This document shows positions 1 through 8,075 of a stretch of 16,588 nucleotides of DNA, piece by piece. Origin of the DNA: an uncultured Clostridia bacterium (GTDB taxonomy: Bacteria; Bacillota; Clostridia; Oscillospirales; Acutalibacteraceae); contig CALFTO010000018.1 of the NCBI GenBank assembly GCA_937916195.1, forward strand, positions 1 to 16,588, written 5' to 3'. The notes below the pieces were generated by a model that ran no database searches, was not told the DNA's origin, and saw only the letters and a program-made list of their open reading frames with translations. Numbering within the stretch: the first letter of the stretch is position 1; the number at the start of each line of letters is the position of its first letter. The position numbers were made by a program, and so were the translations under genes.

Positions 1-243
1 GCAATCAACAATGTTATATCCCGTTGAAAGCAGGGCAATATACTTAAGATTACTGAGTTTTTTAAGAGTTTCGCGTGTCAGCGGAGTTTTATTGGTTAAA
101 ATAATATCTGCACCGTCACATCTTTCAAGGATTTTCTCTGCGGGTGTACGGTCATAAATCTCACTTTTGCCGAGCTTTGTGAGCCAATCCCAAGACAAAT
201 CACCCGGGTTTAAGGCGTATGAATCAAGAACTACAATTTTCAA
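1..243 (-). CDS. D-2-hydroxyacid dehydrogenase (glycerate dehydrogenase-like), N-terminal part, truncated by window edge
   Basis: The 81 visible residues read KIVVLDSYALNPGDLSWDW at the N-terminus and ALLSTGYNIVD at the window edge. They match the start of NAD-dependent glycerate/D-2-hydroxyacid dehydrogenases, in which a split substrate-binding domain opens the protein and the ILTNKTPLT and LLSTGYN segments precede the Rossmann domain. The Rossmann glycine motif and the catalytic Arg/Glu/His lie beyond the edge, so substrate cannot be judged. The likely start is TTG at 243, with an AAAGG upstream. A GTG at 252 in the same frame is possible, and the ATG further up meets a stop. It is divergent from the TVP38-like gene and shares an AT-rich upstream region with it. 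Family call is fairly sure; hydroxypyruvate/glycerate as substrate is inference from sequence resemblance. Confidence 0.8.
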   Translation of the reverse strand, partial: MKIVVLDSYALNPGDLSWDWLTKLGKSEIYDRTPAEKILERCDGADIILTNKTPLTRETLKKLSNLKYIALLSTGYNIVDC

Positions 244-282
244 AACAACCACGACCTTTGCATACTTTGTTCTCGATAATTA

Positions 283-302
283 ATATATTATATATAATAT
301 AT
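283..302. repeat. 20-bp perfect AT palindrome in divergent intergenic region
   Basis: Positions 283-302 are a perfect dyad made only of A and T, centred between 292 and 293. It contains TATAAT on both strands (293-298 plus, 292-287 minus). It may supply the -10 box of the minus-strand dehydrogenase gene; no good -35 is visible for it. The composition is extreme enough that chance is possible. Confidence 0.4.
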
Positions 303-333
303 CATAAATTAACATAATAAAACAACAAAAATA

Positions 334-362
334 TTGACCTTTGAGCACATTTATTATAAAAT
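334..362 (+). promoter_or_regulatory. Probable sigma-A promoter of the TVP38-like gene/galK unit
   Basis: TTGACC at 334-339 and TAAAAT at 357-362 are separated by 17 bp, close to the vegetative consensus. The promoter lies about 35 bp before the start of the membrane-protein gene. Confidence 0.6.
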
Positions 363-396
363 TAATTAGTTAGATAATTTTTGAACGGTGGATTTA

Positions 397-1128
397 ATGG
401 AAAAACGTAATCTTACGAGAAAGGGTGCGCTGAACCTTACGTGTATAGGGCTGTTTGCGGCGGCAGGGGTAATTGCAATAATCACTCTTGCTATGAGCAC
501 GCAGATTGCCGAGGGCGGTTGGGCAGAGTTTCTGCACGCTCTTGACAGAACGCAAGAGTTCATTCAATCACTCCAAAATCGTTGGCTTTTAGCCCTTGCA
601 ATAACTGCGCTGTATGTTCTCAGGTCATTTATACCTGTTCCGTTCCCCTTTATTTTTATGATGACGGGTGTTATGTTTCGTTCGGGTGAGGCACTTCTTA
701 TAAATGTTCTTGGTTATTGCGTTGTACTTGTAATAACATATTGGTTCGGCAGGTCAACCGATGGTGGCGTAGCTCTTAAAAGACTTAAAAAATATGACAA
801 CATTCAGAAAATGATTGGTCATCACGGCAAAACAAAGCTTGGGGTGCTTGTTGCACTTCGCATTGTTCCGGGAATTCCCATAAATACGGTAAGTCAAATT
901 TATGGTGGTATGGAATTTCCCATTCATAAATTTGTAATTGCATCAATAATCGGATTTTTCCCGAAAATATGGACTTACACCGTAATGGGCGGAAATATTG
1001 CACAGCCTTTTACATGGAAGTTTATGGGTCCCATTATTTTCTTGTTAATTTTATCGGGTATTGTTACCCTGATTGTAAATATTACCTTGGAAAAAAGAAA
1101 AGGAGAGCATAAAGATGACAAAAATTGA
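397..1128 (+). CDS. TVP38/TMEM64-family (DedA-like, VTT domain) membrane protein
   Basis: A 243-residue integral membrane protein with about five or six hydrophobic segments. The central VTT-type domain is recognisable. An inner segment with FIFMMTGVMF leads into a TYWFGR stretch, followed by RIVPGIPINTVSQIYGG and the GFFPKIWTYTVMGG stretch. Members of this superfamily (YdjX, YtxB, TMEM64) sit in the cytoplasmic membrane and some DedA relatives act in lipid scrambling or proton-linked transport; no specific substrate can be assigned here. I prefer ATG at 397, which has GGTGG five bases upstream, to the GTG at 388 that overlaps this site. The 3' end overlaps the galactokinase start by 14 bases, so the two are probably co-transcribed and translationally linked. 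Confidence 0.8.
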   Translation: MEKRNLTRKGALNLTCIGLFAAAGVIAIITLAMSTQIAEGGWAEFLHALDRTQEFIQSLQNRWLLALAITALYVLRSFIPVPFPFIFMMTGVMFRSGEALLINVLGYCVVLVITYWFGRSTDGGVALKRLKKYDNIQKMIGHHGKTKLGVLVALRIVPGIPINTVSQIYGGMEFPIHKFVIASIIGFFPKIWTYTVMGGNIAQPFTWKFMGPIIFLLILSGIVTLIVNITLEKRKGEHKDDKN

Positions 1129-2395
1129 AATTCTTAAGAACAACATAATGAACGGCGATTATGACGCACGTTTCAAGAGAGTTTATGTTACTGATGAGGC
1201 TGTAAAGCTTCAGCACGAAAGATATGTAAGTCTTGCAGAGGATTTTGCAGCACTTTTCGGTGAAGAGAGAGACGCTCGCCTTTTCTCTGCTCCCGGCAGA
1301 ACAGAGGTTGGCGGTAACCACACAGACCATAATCACGGCAGAGTTCTTGCTGCAAGTATTAACCTTGATGCAATTGCCGTTGCTGCTAAAAATGATGAGA
1401 ATATTGTTCGCGTAAAGTCACGTGGATATAATATGGACGTTTGTGACATCACAGACCTTGAAATCAAAGAGGACGAAAAAGGTCATTCACCCGCACTCGT
1501 TCGCGGAATGTGTGCAGGCTTTAAAAAGTATGGTTATGAAATCGGCGGTTTTGATGCCAGCACAATGTCAAGCGTGCTTTCGGGCTCAGGACTTTCATCT
1601 TCAGCGGCTTATGAGGTGCTTGTGGGCACAATGCTCAACTACCTTTATAACGACGGTAAGGTTGACGCAATCACAATTGCAAAGATTGCGCAGTATGCTG
1701 AAAATGTTTATTTTGATAAGCCTTGCGGACTTATGGACCAGATGGCTTGTTCAGTTGGCGGATTTGTTACAATTGACTTCAACAACCCCGCAGAGCCAAT
1801 TGTTAATGAGGTTAAATTTGACTTCGCTTCTTCAGGTCATTCACTTTGCATTGTTGATACAAAGGGTAGCCATTCAGATTTGACCGATGATTATGCGGCA
1901 ATCCGTAGCGAAATGGAAGCAGTTGCAGGGGTTTTCGGCAAAAATGTTCTTCGCGAGGTTGATGAAGAAGAATTCAAGAAGAATATTCCCGCAGTTCGCG
2001 AAAAGGTTGGCGACCGCGCAGTTCTTCGCGCAATGCACTTCTTTGCAGACAACGCAAGAGTTCTCAAAGAGGTTGACGCACTTAAAAAAGGTAACTTTGA
2101 CGAATTCAAATCATACATACTTGAAAGTGGCGATTCTTCATACAAGTATAATCAGAATGTATATTCAAACAAGAAGCCTCTTGAACAGCCCGTTTCATTG
2201 GCACTTGCACTCAGCGAGAGTATTCTCAAGGGCAAGGGTGCTTGGCGAGTTCACGGCGGCGGCTTTGCAGGTACAATTCAAGCTTTTGTTCCCAATGAAA
2301 TTCTTGAGGATTACAAAAATGCTATGGAGAGCGTATTTGGTGACGATTCTTGCTATGTTCTCATTATTCGCCCAGTTGGTGGCGTAGAAGTATAA
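1115..2395 (+). CDS. galK: Galactokinase (GHMP kinase family)
   Basis: A 426-residue cytoplasmic GHMP kinase that would phosphorylate galactose at C1 with ATP, the first step of the Leloir pathway. All three family motifs are visible. The sugar motif GRTEVGGNHTDHNHG spans residues 61-75 with Asp71. The ATP loop SGSGLSSSAA is at 156-165, and the C-terminal GGGFAG is at 381-386. Catalytic Asp208 sits in CGLMDQ. The N-terminus is roughly 35-40 residues longer than in E. coli-type enzymes. The usual GEHTDY is GGNHTDH here, so the Glu that contacts the sugar is Asn68. AGGAG at 1101-1105 lies nine bases before ATG 1115. No galT or galE is nearby. The family is sure; galactose as substrate is likely but not proved by the motif. 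Confidence 0.88.
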   Translation: MTKIEILKNNIMNGDYDARFKRVYVTDEAVKLQHERYVSLAEDFAALFGEERDARLFSAPGRTEVGGNHTDHNHGRVLAASINLDAIAVAAKNDENIVRVKSRGYNMDVCDITDLEIKEDEKGHSPALVRGMCAGFKKYGYEIGGFDASTMSSVLSGSGLSSSAAYEVLVGTMLNYLYNDGKVDAITIAKIAQYAENVYFDKPCGLMDQMACSVGGFVTIDFNNPAEPIVNEVKFDFASSGHSLCIVDTKGSHSDLTDDYAAIRSEMEAVAGVFGKNVLREVDEEEFKKNIPAVREKVGDRAVLRAMHFFADNARVLKEVDALKKGNFDEFKSYILESGDSSYKYNQNVYSNKKPLEQPVSLALALSESILKGKGAWRVHGGGFAGTIQAFVPNEILEDYKNAMESVFGDDSCYVLIIRPVGGVEV

Positions 2396-2405
2396 TTTTG
2401 GCATA

Positions 2406-2484
2406 TTTTCCGCAATCCTTCCTTGCTTTCGCCTCGCGGTATACCTGATACAGCTTCGGCTCGGCAAGATTGCCTTGCGAAAAA
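2406..2484. repeat. Imperfect inverted repeat after galK
   Basis: Outer arms TTTTCCGCAA (2406-2415) and TTGCGAAAAA (2476 on) mirror each other, and GCAATC (2412-2417) mirrors GATTGC (2468-2473). A GGTATACC palindrome lies near the centre. The segment fills the galK/peptidase gap. It could fold in the galK transcript, or be a decayed dispersed palindrome. There is no T-tract typical of an intrinsic terminator. I see no clear promoter in 2485-2562 either, though one must exist if the downstream operon is separate. Confidence 0.4.
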
Positions 2485-2562
2485 TCTGTTCAAAATTTGA
2501 TTTTGTACTCTTTGTAATACTGAGTAAAGCTTAGAACGAAATTAAAGCTAAGGTTGATATAA

Positions 2563-3552
2563 ATGGATACTCTTGAACTTTTAGAAAAATTGACTTCCCC
2601 TGCAGGTGTTGCGGGGGAAGAGACAAGCTCCTTTGAGTCTTTAAAGGGGCTTTTTTCACTGTACGGAAAGGTGTCGCAGGACGCTTCGGGCAGTATAATT
2701 ATTGAACGCGAGGGCGAAGCTCCGCATATTTTACTTGACGCACACCTTGACACAATCGGTTTTGTTGTGACCGAGATTATGGATGGTTTTGTTCGTCTCT
2801 CAAAGGTTGGCGGAGTTGATATGCGCACCGTAGAGGGAATGGAACTGACAATTCACGGCACAGAGGATATTTACGCTGTGGTTTGCACTGTTCCGCCCCA
2901 TCTTTCAGATGGCGAAAGCCGAGTTTCAAAGGACGGCACTTGCGTTGCGGATATCGGTATGACCAAAGAAGATGCCGAAAAGCTGATTTCAGTCGGTGAT
3001 AAGGTTAGCTTTAAGAAATCTTTTGAAAAAATGGGTGAAAACCGCGTAACTGCAACTTATATTGACGACCGCGGGGGAATTGCAGTTCTTCTCAAAGCAC
3101 TTGAATATGTGAATACCGACAAAAAAATCACACTTGTTTGCTCTGCTCAAGAAGAAACAGGCGGAACGGGTGCTACTTGTGCTGCATACAATATTGACGC
3201 CGATTTGGCGCTTGCGGTTGATGTGAGCTTTGCAACTACTCCCGATGCAGACCCCAAGGATTGCGGAAAAATGAACGGCGGAGCAATGATTGGTTATTCG
3301 CCCGCACTCAGCCGTAAATACTCTGAATTATTGGTTTCTCTTGCAAAGGAGTATGAAATTCCTTATCAAAAAGAAATTATGAATGGCAGAACGGGTACAA
3401 ATGCTGACCATATTACCATTTCAAAAAGCGGAATTCCAACAGCACTTGTGTCATTGCCACAAAGAAATATGCACACGCCCGTTGAAATGGTTGATATTCG
3501 CGACATTGAAAGCTGTGCAAAGCTTATTGCACGCTTCATTGAAAGGGTGTGA
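2563..3552 (+). CDS. M42-family metallo-aminopeptidase (glutamyl aminopeptidase/FrvX-like), copy 1
   Basis: A 329-residue co-catalytic metallopeptidase that should remove N-terminal residues from short peptides in the cytoplasm; M42 enzymes usually form dodecameric tetrahedral (TET) shells. All family ligands are visible: His61 in DAHLD, the bridging Asp168 in IDDRGG, Glu197-Glu198 in QEETGG, Asp220 in AVDVS, and His304 in NMHTP. Length fits the family at about 330-350. The start is ATG 2563, the first in frame. A second M42 gene follows with a five-base gap, and the set continues as an operon to 8070. Annotators often name such proteins endoglucanase M or cellulase; peptidase activity is the better supported family role. 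Residue specificity cannot be read from sequence. Confidence 0.9.
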   Translation: MDTLELLEKLTSPAGVAGEETSSFESLKGLFSLYGKVSQDASGSIIIEREGEAPHILLDAHLDTIGFVVTEIMDGFVRLSKVGGVDMRTVEGMELTIHGTEDIYAVVCTVPPHLSDGESRVSKDGTCVADIGMTKEDAEKLISVGDKVSFKKSFEKMGENRVTATYIDDRGGIAVLLKALEYVNTDKKITLVCSAQEETGGTGATCAAYNIDADLALAVDVSFATTPDADPKDCGKMNGGAMIGYSPALSRKYSELLVSLAKEYEIPYQKEIMNGRTGTNADHITISKSGIPTALVSLPQRNMHTPVEMVDIRDIESCAKLIARFIERV

Positions 3553-3557
3553 GCATA

Positions 3558-4574
3558 ATGGATATGAAATTACTTGAAAAGCTTTGTCTTTTGAACGGTG
3601 CATCGGGCGATGAGGTCGCAGTTCGTAATACTATTATAAATATGCTCCCCGAAGATTGCACATATGTGGTTGACGCTCTCGGTAATTTGATTGTTGAGAA
3701 AAAGGGAGAAACCGAGCCACAAAATCGAGTTGCACTTTTTGCCCATATGGACGAGGTTGGTTTTATCGTTACTTACATTAACGATGAGGGCTTCGTTTAT
3801 GTGAATTCTGTCGGCGGTGTAGAGGATTCTGCACTCTTTAGTAAAAAAATAACTATAAATGGTTTGGTCGGTGTTGCGGGCGGTAAAGCAATTCACCAAT
3901 GCAGTGGCGACGAGGCTAAAAAAATCCCCGCAATTACAGATATTGCCCTTGATTTTGGATTTGAAAGTAAAGAAGAAGCAGAAAAATATATTTCTCTCGG
4001 CGACTTTGGTTATTTCAAGTCGGATTTTGTAGAATTCGGAAACGGATTTATCAAATCAAAGGCACTTGACGACCGTGTTGGTTGTGCAGTTCTTTTAGAG
4101 CTTTTGCAGAAAAAGTCAAAAAATAACTACACAGCAGTTTTCACCGTTCAAGAAGAAATCGGTGCACGTGGTGCAATGGTGAGTGCATACACAGTAAACC
4201 CCGATTATGCCATTGTAGTTGAAAGTACAACTGCTTCGGATATTCCTGACACACCTGAGCAGAAAAAAGTCTGCAAGGCGGGTGCGGGTGCAGTTGTCAC
4301 CTTTATGGACAGAGGCACAATTTACAACAAAGATTTATACAAAAAGGCTTTTGAAATTGCAAAGCAGAATAATATTCCCTGCCAGACAAAAACTGTTGTC
4401 GCAGGGGGTAATGATGCATCTGTAATTCACAAATCAGCAGGCGGAATTAAGACCATTGCGGTGTCACTCCCTTGCAGATACATTCATTCTTCTGCTTCTG
4501 TATGTAACACAAAGGATATTGAGAGCGTAGAAAAGCTTGTAAATGCACTTTTAGAGGATTTGGCAAATGGTTAA
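3558..4574 (+). CDS. M42-family metallo-aminopeptidase, copy 2
   Basis: A 338-residue M42 peptidase paralogous to its upstream neighbour but clearly diverged. Visible ligands are His63 in FAHMDE, Asp171 in LDDRVG, Glu199-Glu200 in QEEIGARG, and His310 in RYIHSS. The position that is Asp in copy 1 is Glu222 here (VVESTTASDIP). Many M42 members carry this Glu form, so activity is still expected. I choose ATG 3558, which has an AAAGGG ribosome site about ten bases upstream; a GTG at 3549 sits on top of that site. The 3' end overlaps the GNAT gene by eight bases. The pair may differ in residue preference or mix into one TET particle, as reported for archaeal TET peptidases; this is inference. Confidence 0.9.
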   Translation: MDMKLLEKLCLLNGASGDEVAVRNTIINMLPEDCTYVVDALGNLIVEKKGETEPQNRVALFAHMDEVGFIVTYINDEGFVYVNSVGGVEDSALFSKKITINGLVGVAGGKAIHQCSGDEAKKIPAITDIALDFGFESKEEAEKYISLGDFGYFKSDFVEFGNGFIKSKALDDRVGCAVLLELLQKKSKNNYTAVFTVQEEIGARGAMVSAYTVNPDYAIVVESTTASDIPDTPEQKKVCKAGAGAVVTFMDRGTIYNKDLYKKAFEIAKQNNIPCQTKTVVAGGNDASVIHKSAGGIKTIAVSLPCRYIHSSASVCNTKDIESVEKLVNALLEDLANG

Positions 4575-5277
4575 ATCTGTCGATTTTCTTGATAAGACAA
4601 TTTTTAACTATTTAGGCAAAAACAATTCCGCAATTTTTCTCGCTTACACCAATCTTTATCTTGAAGAAAAGCTTAATGACGGTGTTGTGTGGGTGCAAAT
4701 TGATGAAAATGACCGCATAACTGCCATTGTGGCAACAGGTGAAAAGGGAAAATGCCTGCTCTTTGCAGAAGAAAATGCCGACTTTGATGAATTGAACTTT
4801 ATATTGAATTACGAATTCACTTCACCTGATATTTTGCCATTTCAACAAATAGACAAAAAATATCTATTGCATAAAAAGATAGAAAATCCCAAAGGTGAAA
4901 AGGGAGTTAATTATAAAGAGTTTGCAAAAATAAAGGCACTTGACGGCTCTCAATTCAGCGAAAATGCAGACCTTGTGGCGCTTAAGATGTTTTTTAACTT
5001 AAAAGGTATTTGCGAGAGTGCTTTGATAAACGAAAATGGTGAAGATATAAGCGGTGGATTTATTTCGTTTGCTAACAATTTTGCCGTAATTACCGATGTT
5101 TTTACAAAAGAAGAATACCGCGGAAAAGGTTACGGAAGACGTTTAGTTGAAAATCTACTAAACCGCTCAACGAAAGAAAATGTCTATCTCACATCAAAAG
5201 AGCATAACCTCCCATTTTATAAAAAACTCGGCTTTAATGTCGTGAAAGAAATATATACTTACAAAAAGGATTTTTAA
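4567..5277 (+). CDS. GNAT-family N-acetyltransferase
   Basis: A 236-residue protein whose C-terminal half is a GNAT acetyl-CoA-binding fold. The core motif is RGKGYGRRLV (from residue 185), preceded by the beta strand FAVITDVFT and followed by NLPFYKKLGF, the usual beta5-alpha4 pair. The N-terminal 150 residues have no motif I recognise and may form a degenerate second GNAT-like half. The acceptor substrate is unknown. ATG 4567 lies inside the end of the upstream peptidase gene, implying translational coupling, and the next gene starts one base after its stop. Within a peptidase operon, acetylation of an amino acid, peptide or amine is conceivable but unproved. Confidence 0.85.
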   Translation: MVKSVDFLDKTIFNYLGKNNSAIFLAYTNLYLEEKLNDGVVWVQIDENDRITAIVATGEKGKCLLFAEENADFDELNFILNYEFTSPDILPFQQIDKKYLLHKKIENPKGEKGVNYKEFAKIKALDGSQFSENADLVALKMFFNLKGICESALINENGEDISGGFISFANNFAVITDVFTKEEYRGKGYGRRLVENLLNRSTKENVYLTSKEHNLPFYKKLGFNVVKEIYTYKKDF

Positions 5278-5278
5278 A

Positions 5279-6550
5279 ATGTTTTTTGAAATCAGCGAAA
5301 AGATTAAAAACTTATCATCGGTAGCACTTGAAAAGGCTAAACCTGTATTTAGCGGAATTGACGAGCTGACCGAATATAATCAGCAAAAGGTGTTGTCTGC
5401 GTTTATCCGCAATCGTGTTGACGAAACAGACTTCAACACCACCACGGGTTATGGATATAGCGATAAGGGCAGAGAAAAGCTCGATGTGCTTGTTGCCGAT
5501 ATTTTCGGTGCAGAGAGTGCAATTATCCGTGCAGGCGCGTTGGCAAGCGGTACACACACCCTTGCGGTTTGTCTTTACGGAATTCTTCGCCCTGACGACA
5601 CAATGCTTTGTGTTACGGGCACACCATATGATACACTACATTCTACAATCGGCTTGAATGGTAAAAATATGGGTGACGGCACTCTTGCGGATTTTGGTGT
5701 AAACTATGCTCAGGTTGATTTGACCGAAAATGATGAAATCAATTATGAAGCAGTTGAAAAATCTGCAAGCGACAAGAGTGTCAGAATGGTTTACATTCAG
5801 CGTTCACGCGGATATTCACTTCGTCACACAATTTCAATTGACGAAATCGAAAAGGTATGTGAAATCGTTCACAGAGTAAACAAGCGTGCAATTGTTATGG
5901 TTGACAACTGCTATGGCGAATTCACCGAGATAAAAGAGCCCACAGAGGTTGGTGCAGATTTGATTGCCGGCTCACTTATTAAAAACGCAGGCGGTGGTAT
6001 TGCTCCAAGCGGTGGCTACATAGCGGGCAGACGCGATTTGGTTGAGCTTTGCGGATATCGTCTTACAACCCCCGGCTTGGGAACAGAGCTTGGAGCAACT
6101 CTCGGTCAAAACCGTAATATATTTATGGGACTTTTCAATTCCCCTCACGTTGTCGGCGAGGCTATGAAAACCGCAGTTTTTGCGGCATCACTTTTCACAG
6201 AATTAGGCTTTAAGGTTACTCCCGAAGTCAACGAAACTCGTCACGATATTATTCAGGCAATCTGCCTTGAAAACTCAGAAAATCTTATCGCATTCTGCCA
6301 AGGACTTCAAAAGGGTGCACCCGTTGATTCTTATGTAACACCTGAGCCTTGGGATATGCCCGGCTATGACAGTCAGGTTATTATGTCTGCGGGCGCGTTT
6401 ACATCGGGCTCGTCTATTGAACTTTCGGCAGATGCCCCACTTCGTGAGCCTTATGCTGTATGGATGCAGGGCGGACTTAACTTCCACAGCGGAAAGCTTG
6501 GTGTAATGCTCGCGGCAGAAGAGATGAACAAAAGAGGTCTTTTAAAATGA
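5279..6550 (+). CDS. PLP-dependent methionine gamma-lyase-like protein (aluminium-resistance family)
   Basis: A 423-residue fold-type I PLP enzyme of the aluminium-resistance protein family, related to cystathionine/methionine gamma-lyases. Features in order are TGYGYSDKGREKLD (55-69), RAGALASGTHTL (84-95), the PLP-contacting VDN with Asp209, CYGEF, and the Schiff-base lysine Lys235 in SLIKNAGGG. Conserved C-terminal stretches include TPGLGTELGAT and EPYAVWMQGGLNFHSGK. By family it would cleave or rearrange a sulfur or other gamma-substituted amino acid in the cytoplasm; the true substrate is not known. AAGGA precedes ATG 5279, and the 3' end overlaps the next gene by four bases (ATGA). Confidence 0.88.
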   Translation: MFFEISEKIKNLSSVALEKAKPVFSGIDELTEYNQQKVLSAFIRNRVDETDFNTTTGYGYSDKGREKLDVLVADIFGAESAIIRAGALASGTHTLAVCLYGILRPDDTMLCVTGTPYDTLHSTIGLNGKNMGDGTLADFGVNYAQVDLTENDEINYEAVEKSASDKSVRMVYIQRSRGYSLRHTISIDEIEKVCEIVHRVNKRAIVMVDNCYGEFTEIKEPTEVGADLIAGSLIKNAGGGIAPSGGYIAGRRDLVELCGYRLTTPGLGTELGATLGQNRNIFMGLFNSPHVVGEAMKTAVFAASLFTELGFKVTPEVNETRHDIIQAICLENSENLIAFCQGLQKGAPVDSYVTPEPWDMPGYDSQVIMSAGAFTSGSSIELSADAPLREPYAVWMQGGLNFHSGKLGVMLAAEEMNKRGLLK

Positions 6551-8070
6551 AATTAATGCACCTTAAAAGCGGAACGGATGTCCGCGGAGTTGCAGTTGCA
6601 ACAGAAAAATATCCCGAAATTCAACTAACTGATGAGGTTGTAAAGGCAATCAGCGGAGCATTTATAGGCTTTCTTTGTGAAAAAACAGGTAAAAATGCAG
6701 AAAATCTTACAATTTCAGTTGGTCATGACTCAAGAATTTCTGCAATGCGAATTAAAGATGCGGTAATCAGCGAAATTTCACAAATGGGCGTGAATGTGCT
6801 TTATTGCTCTTATTGTTCAACCCCCGCAATGTTTATGACAACTGTGACGAGAAACTGTGACGGTGCAATTCAGATTACTGCAAGTCACCACCCCTTTGAC
6901 CGTAACGGGCTTAAATTTTTCACCCGCGACGGCGGACTTTCGGGTGACGAGCTTAAATCAATTCTCGCCAATGCAGAGAATGAGAAAAATATAAAGAGTG
7001 AAAAAATCGGCACAGTAACAGAAATTGACTATATTTCCGAATATTCCGCGAGCTTGCGGGATATGATTAAAAAAGGCGTTAATGCCGAGAATTATGAAAA
7101 GCCACTCGAAAACTTTAAAATTGCAGTTGATGCGGGCAATGGTGTTGGCGGATTTTACGCTGAAAAGGTTTTAGCACCCCTCGGTGCAGATGTTTCGGCA
7201 AGTCAGTTTTTAGAGCCCGACGGAATGTTCCCTAATCATATTCCAAACCCCGAAAACAAGGTGGCAATGGAGTTTATCCGTAACGCGACAATCAATAACA
7301 ACTGCGATTTAGGTGTGATTTTTGATACTGACGTTGACCGTGCCTCTTGCGTTGACGAAAAAGGCGACGAAATCAACCGTAATTCAATAGTGGCACTTGC
7401 GTCGGTTATCGCTCTTGAAGAAAACGCAGGTGGCAGTATTGTCACAGACTCCGTTACAAGTGACGGACTTCGTGAATTCATTGAGGATACTCTCGGCGGC
7501 AAGCATATCCGCTTTAAGCGTGGCTATAAAAATGTTATTGACGAGGCAATTCGTCGTACAAACAGCGGTGAAAACACTCCTCTTGCCATTGAAACTTCCG
7601 GCCACGCGGCATTCAAAGAGAATTATTATCTTGATGACGGTGCTTACCTTATTACTAAAATTATTATCAAGGCGGCACAGCTTCGCAAAGATGGTAAGAA
7701 AATCGGTGATTGCATTAAAACTCTTAAAAAGCCACTTGAAGAAAAAGAACTTCGTTTTAATATTACCGAAGAAAACTTCCGCGAAATCGGAGAAAGCTTA
7801 ATTGAAGAAATCAAGACGATTGCAGAGAATAACCCTGAAATGCGTTTAGCACCCGATAATTATGAGGGTGTTCGAGTTTCTTTTGATGATGAAAAGAGAA
7901 AAGGTTGGTTTTTGCTTCGCCTTTCGGTGCACGACCCCGTAATGCCTTTTAATGCTGAAAGTGATGTTGAGGGCGGAACGGTAGAAATCTGCAAAACCTT
8001 TTATGAATTAATAAAAAATGTAAAGGGAATTGACTTTACAAATCTCGAAACTTTTATAAATTTAGAATAA
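6547..8070 (+). CDS. Phosphoglucomutase/phosphomannomutase (alpha-D-phosphohexomutase)
   Basis: A 507-residue four-domain phosphohexomutase that would interconvert hexose 6- and 1-phosphates. The phospho-serine loop is TASHHPFDRNG with Ser113. The Mg loop is FDTDVDR (Asp260, Asp262, Asp264, Arg265). The sugar-specificity loop is ETSGH (349-353). The domain-4 phosphate loop reads RLSVHDP (458-464) instead of the usual RPSGTEP. Glucose versus mannose specificity cannot be decided. It is the last gene of the operon, overlapping the PLP-enzyme gene by four bases. Working with galactokinase it could link Glc-1-P and Glc-6-P, but uridylyltransferase and epimerase genes are not in the window. A new promoter begins five bases after its stop, with no terminator between. 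Confidence 0.88.
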   Translation: MKLMHLKSGTDVRGVAVATEKYPEIQLTDEVVKAISGAFIGFLCEKTGKNAENLTISVGHDSRISAMRIKDAVISEISQMGVNVLYCSYCSTPAMFMTTVTRNCDGAIQITASHHPFDRNGLKFFTRDGGLSGDELKSILANAENEKNIKSEKIGTVTEIDYISEYSASLRDMIKKGVNAENYEKPLENFKIAVDAGNGVGGFYAEKVLAPLGADVSASQFLEPDGMFPNHIPNPENKVAMEFIRNATINNNCDLGVIFDTDVDRASCVDEKGDEINRNSIVALASVIALEENAGGSIVTDSVTSDGLREFIEDTLGGKHIRFKRGYKNVIDEAIRRTNSGENTPLAIETSGHAAFKENYYLDDGAYLITKIIIKAAQLRKDGKKIGDCIKTLKKPLEEKELRFNITEENFREIGESLIEEIKTIAENNPEMRLAPDNYEGVRVSFDDEKRKGWFLLRLSVHDPVMPFNAESDVEGGTVEICKTFYELIKNVKGIDFTNLETFINLE

Positions 8071-8075
8071 AAGTG

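Noticed and set aside
253..396. A riboswitch or small gene in the divergent gap
   Set aside because: The sequence is extremely AT-rich, with promoter-like hexamers and one palindrome only; no conserved aptamer-like element or credible reading frame is visible.
1233..2387. Several plus-strand frames of 60-166 codons inside galK in other phases
   Set aside because: They are out-of-frame shadows of a complete GHMP kinase with all motifs; none has a ribosome site or recognisable domain.
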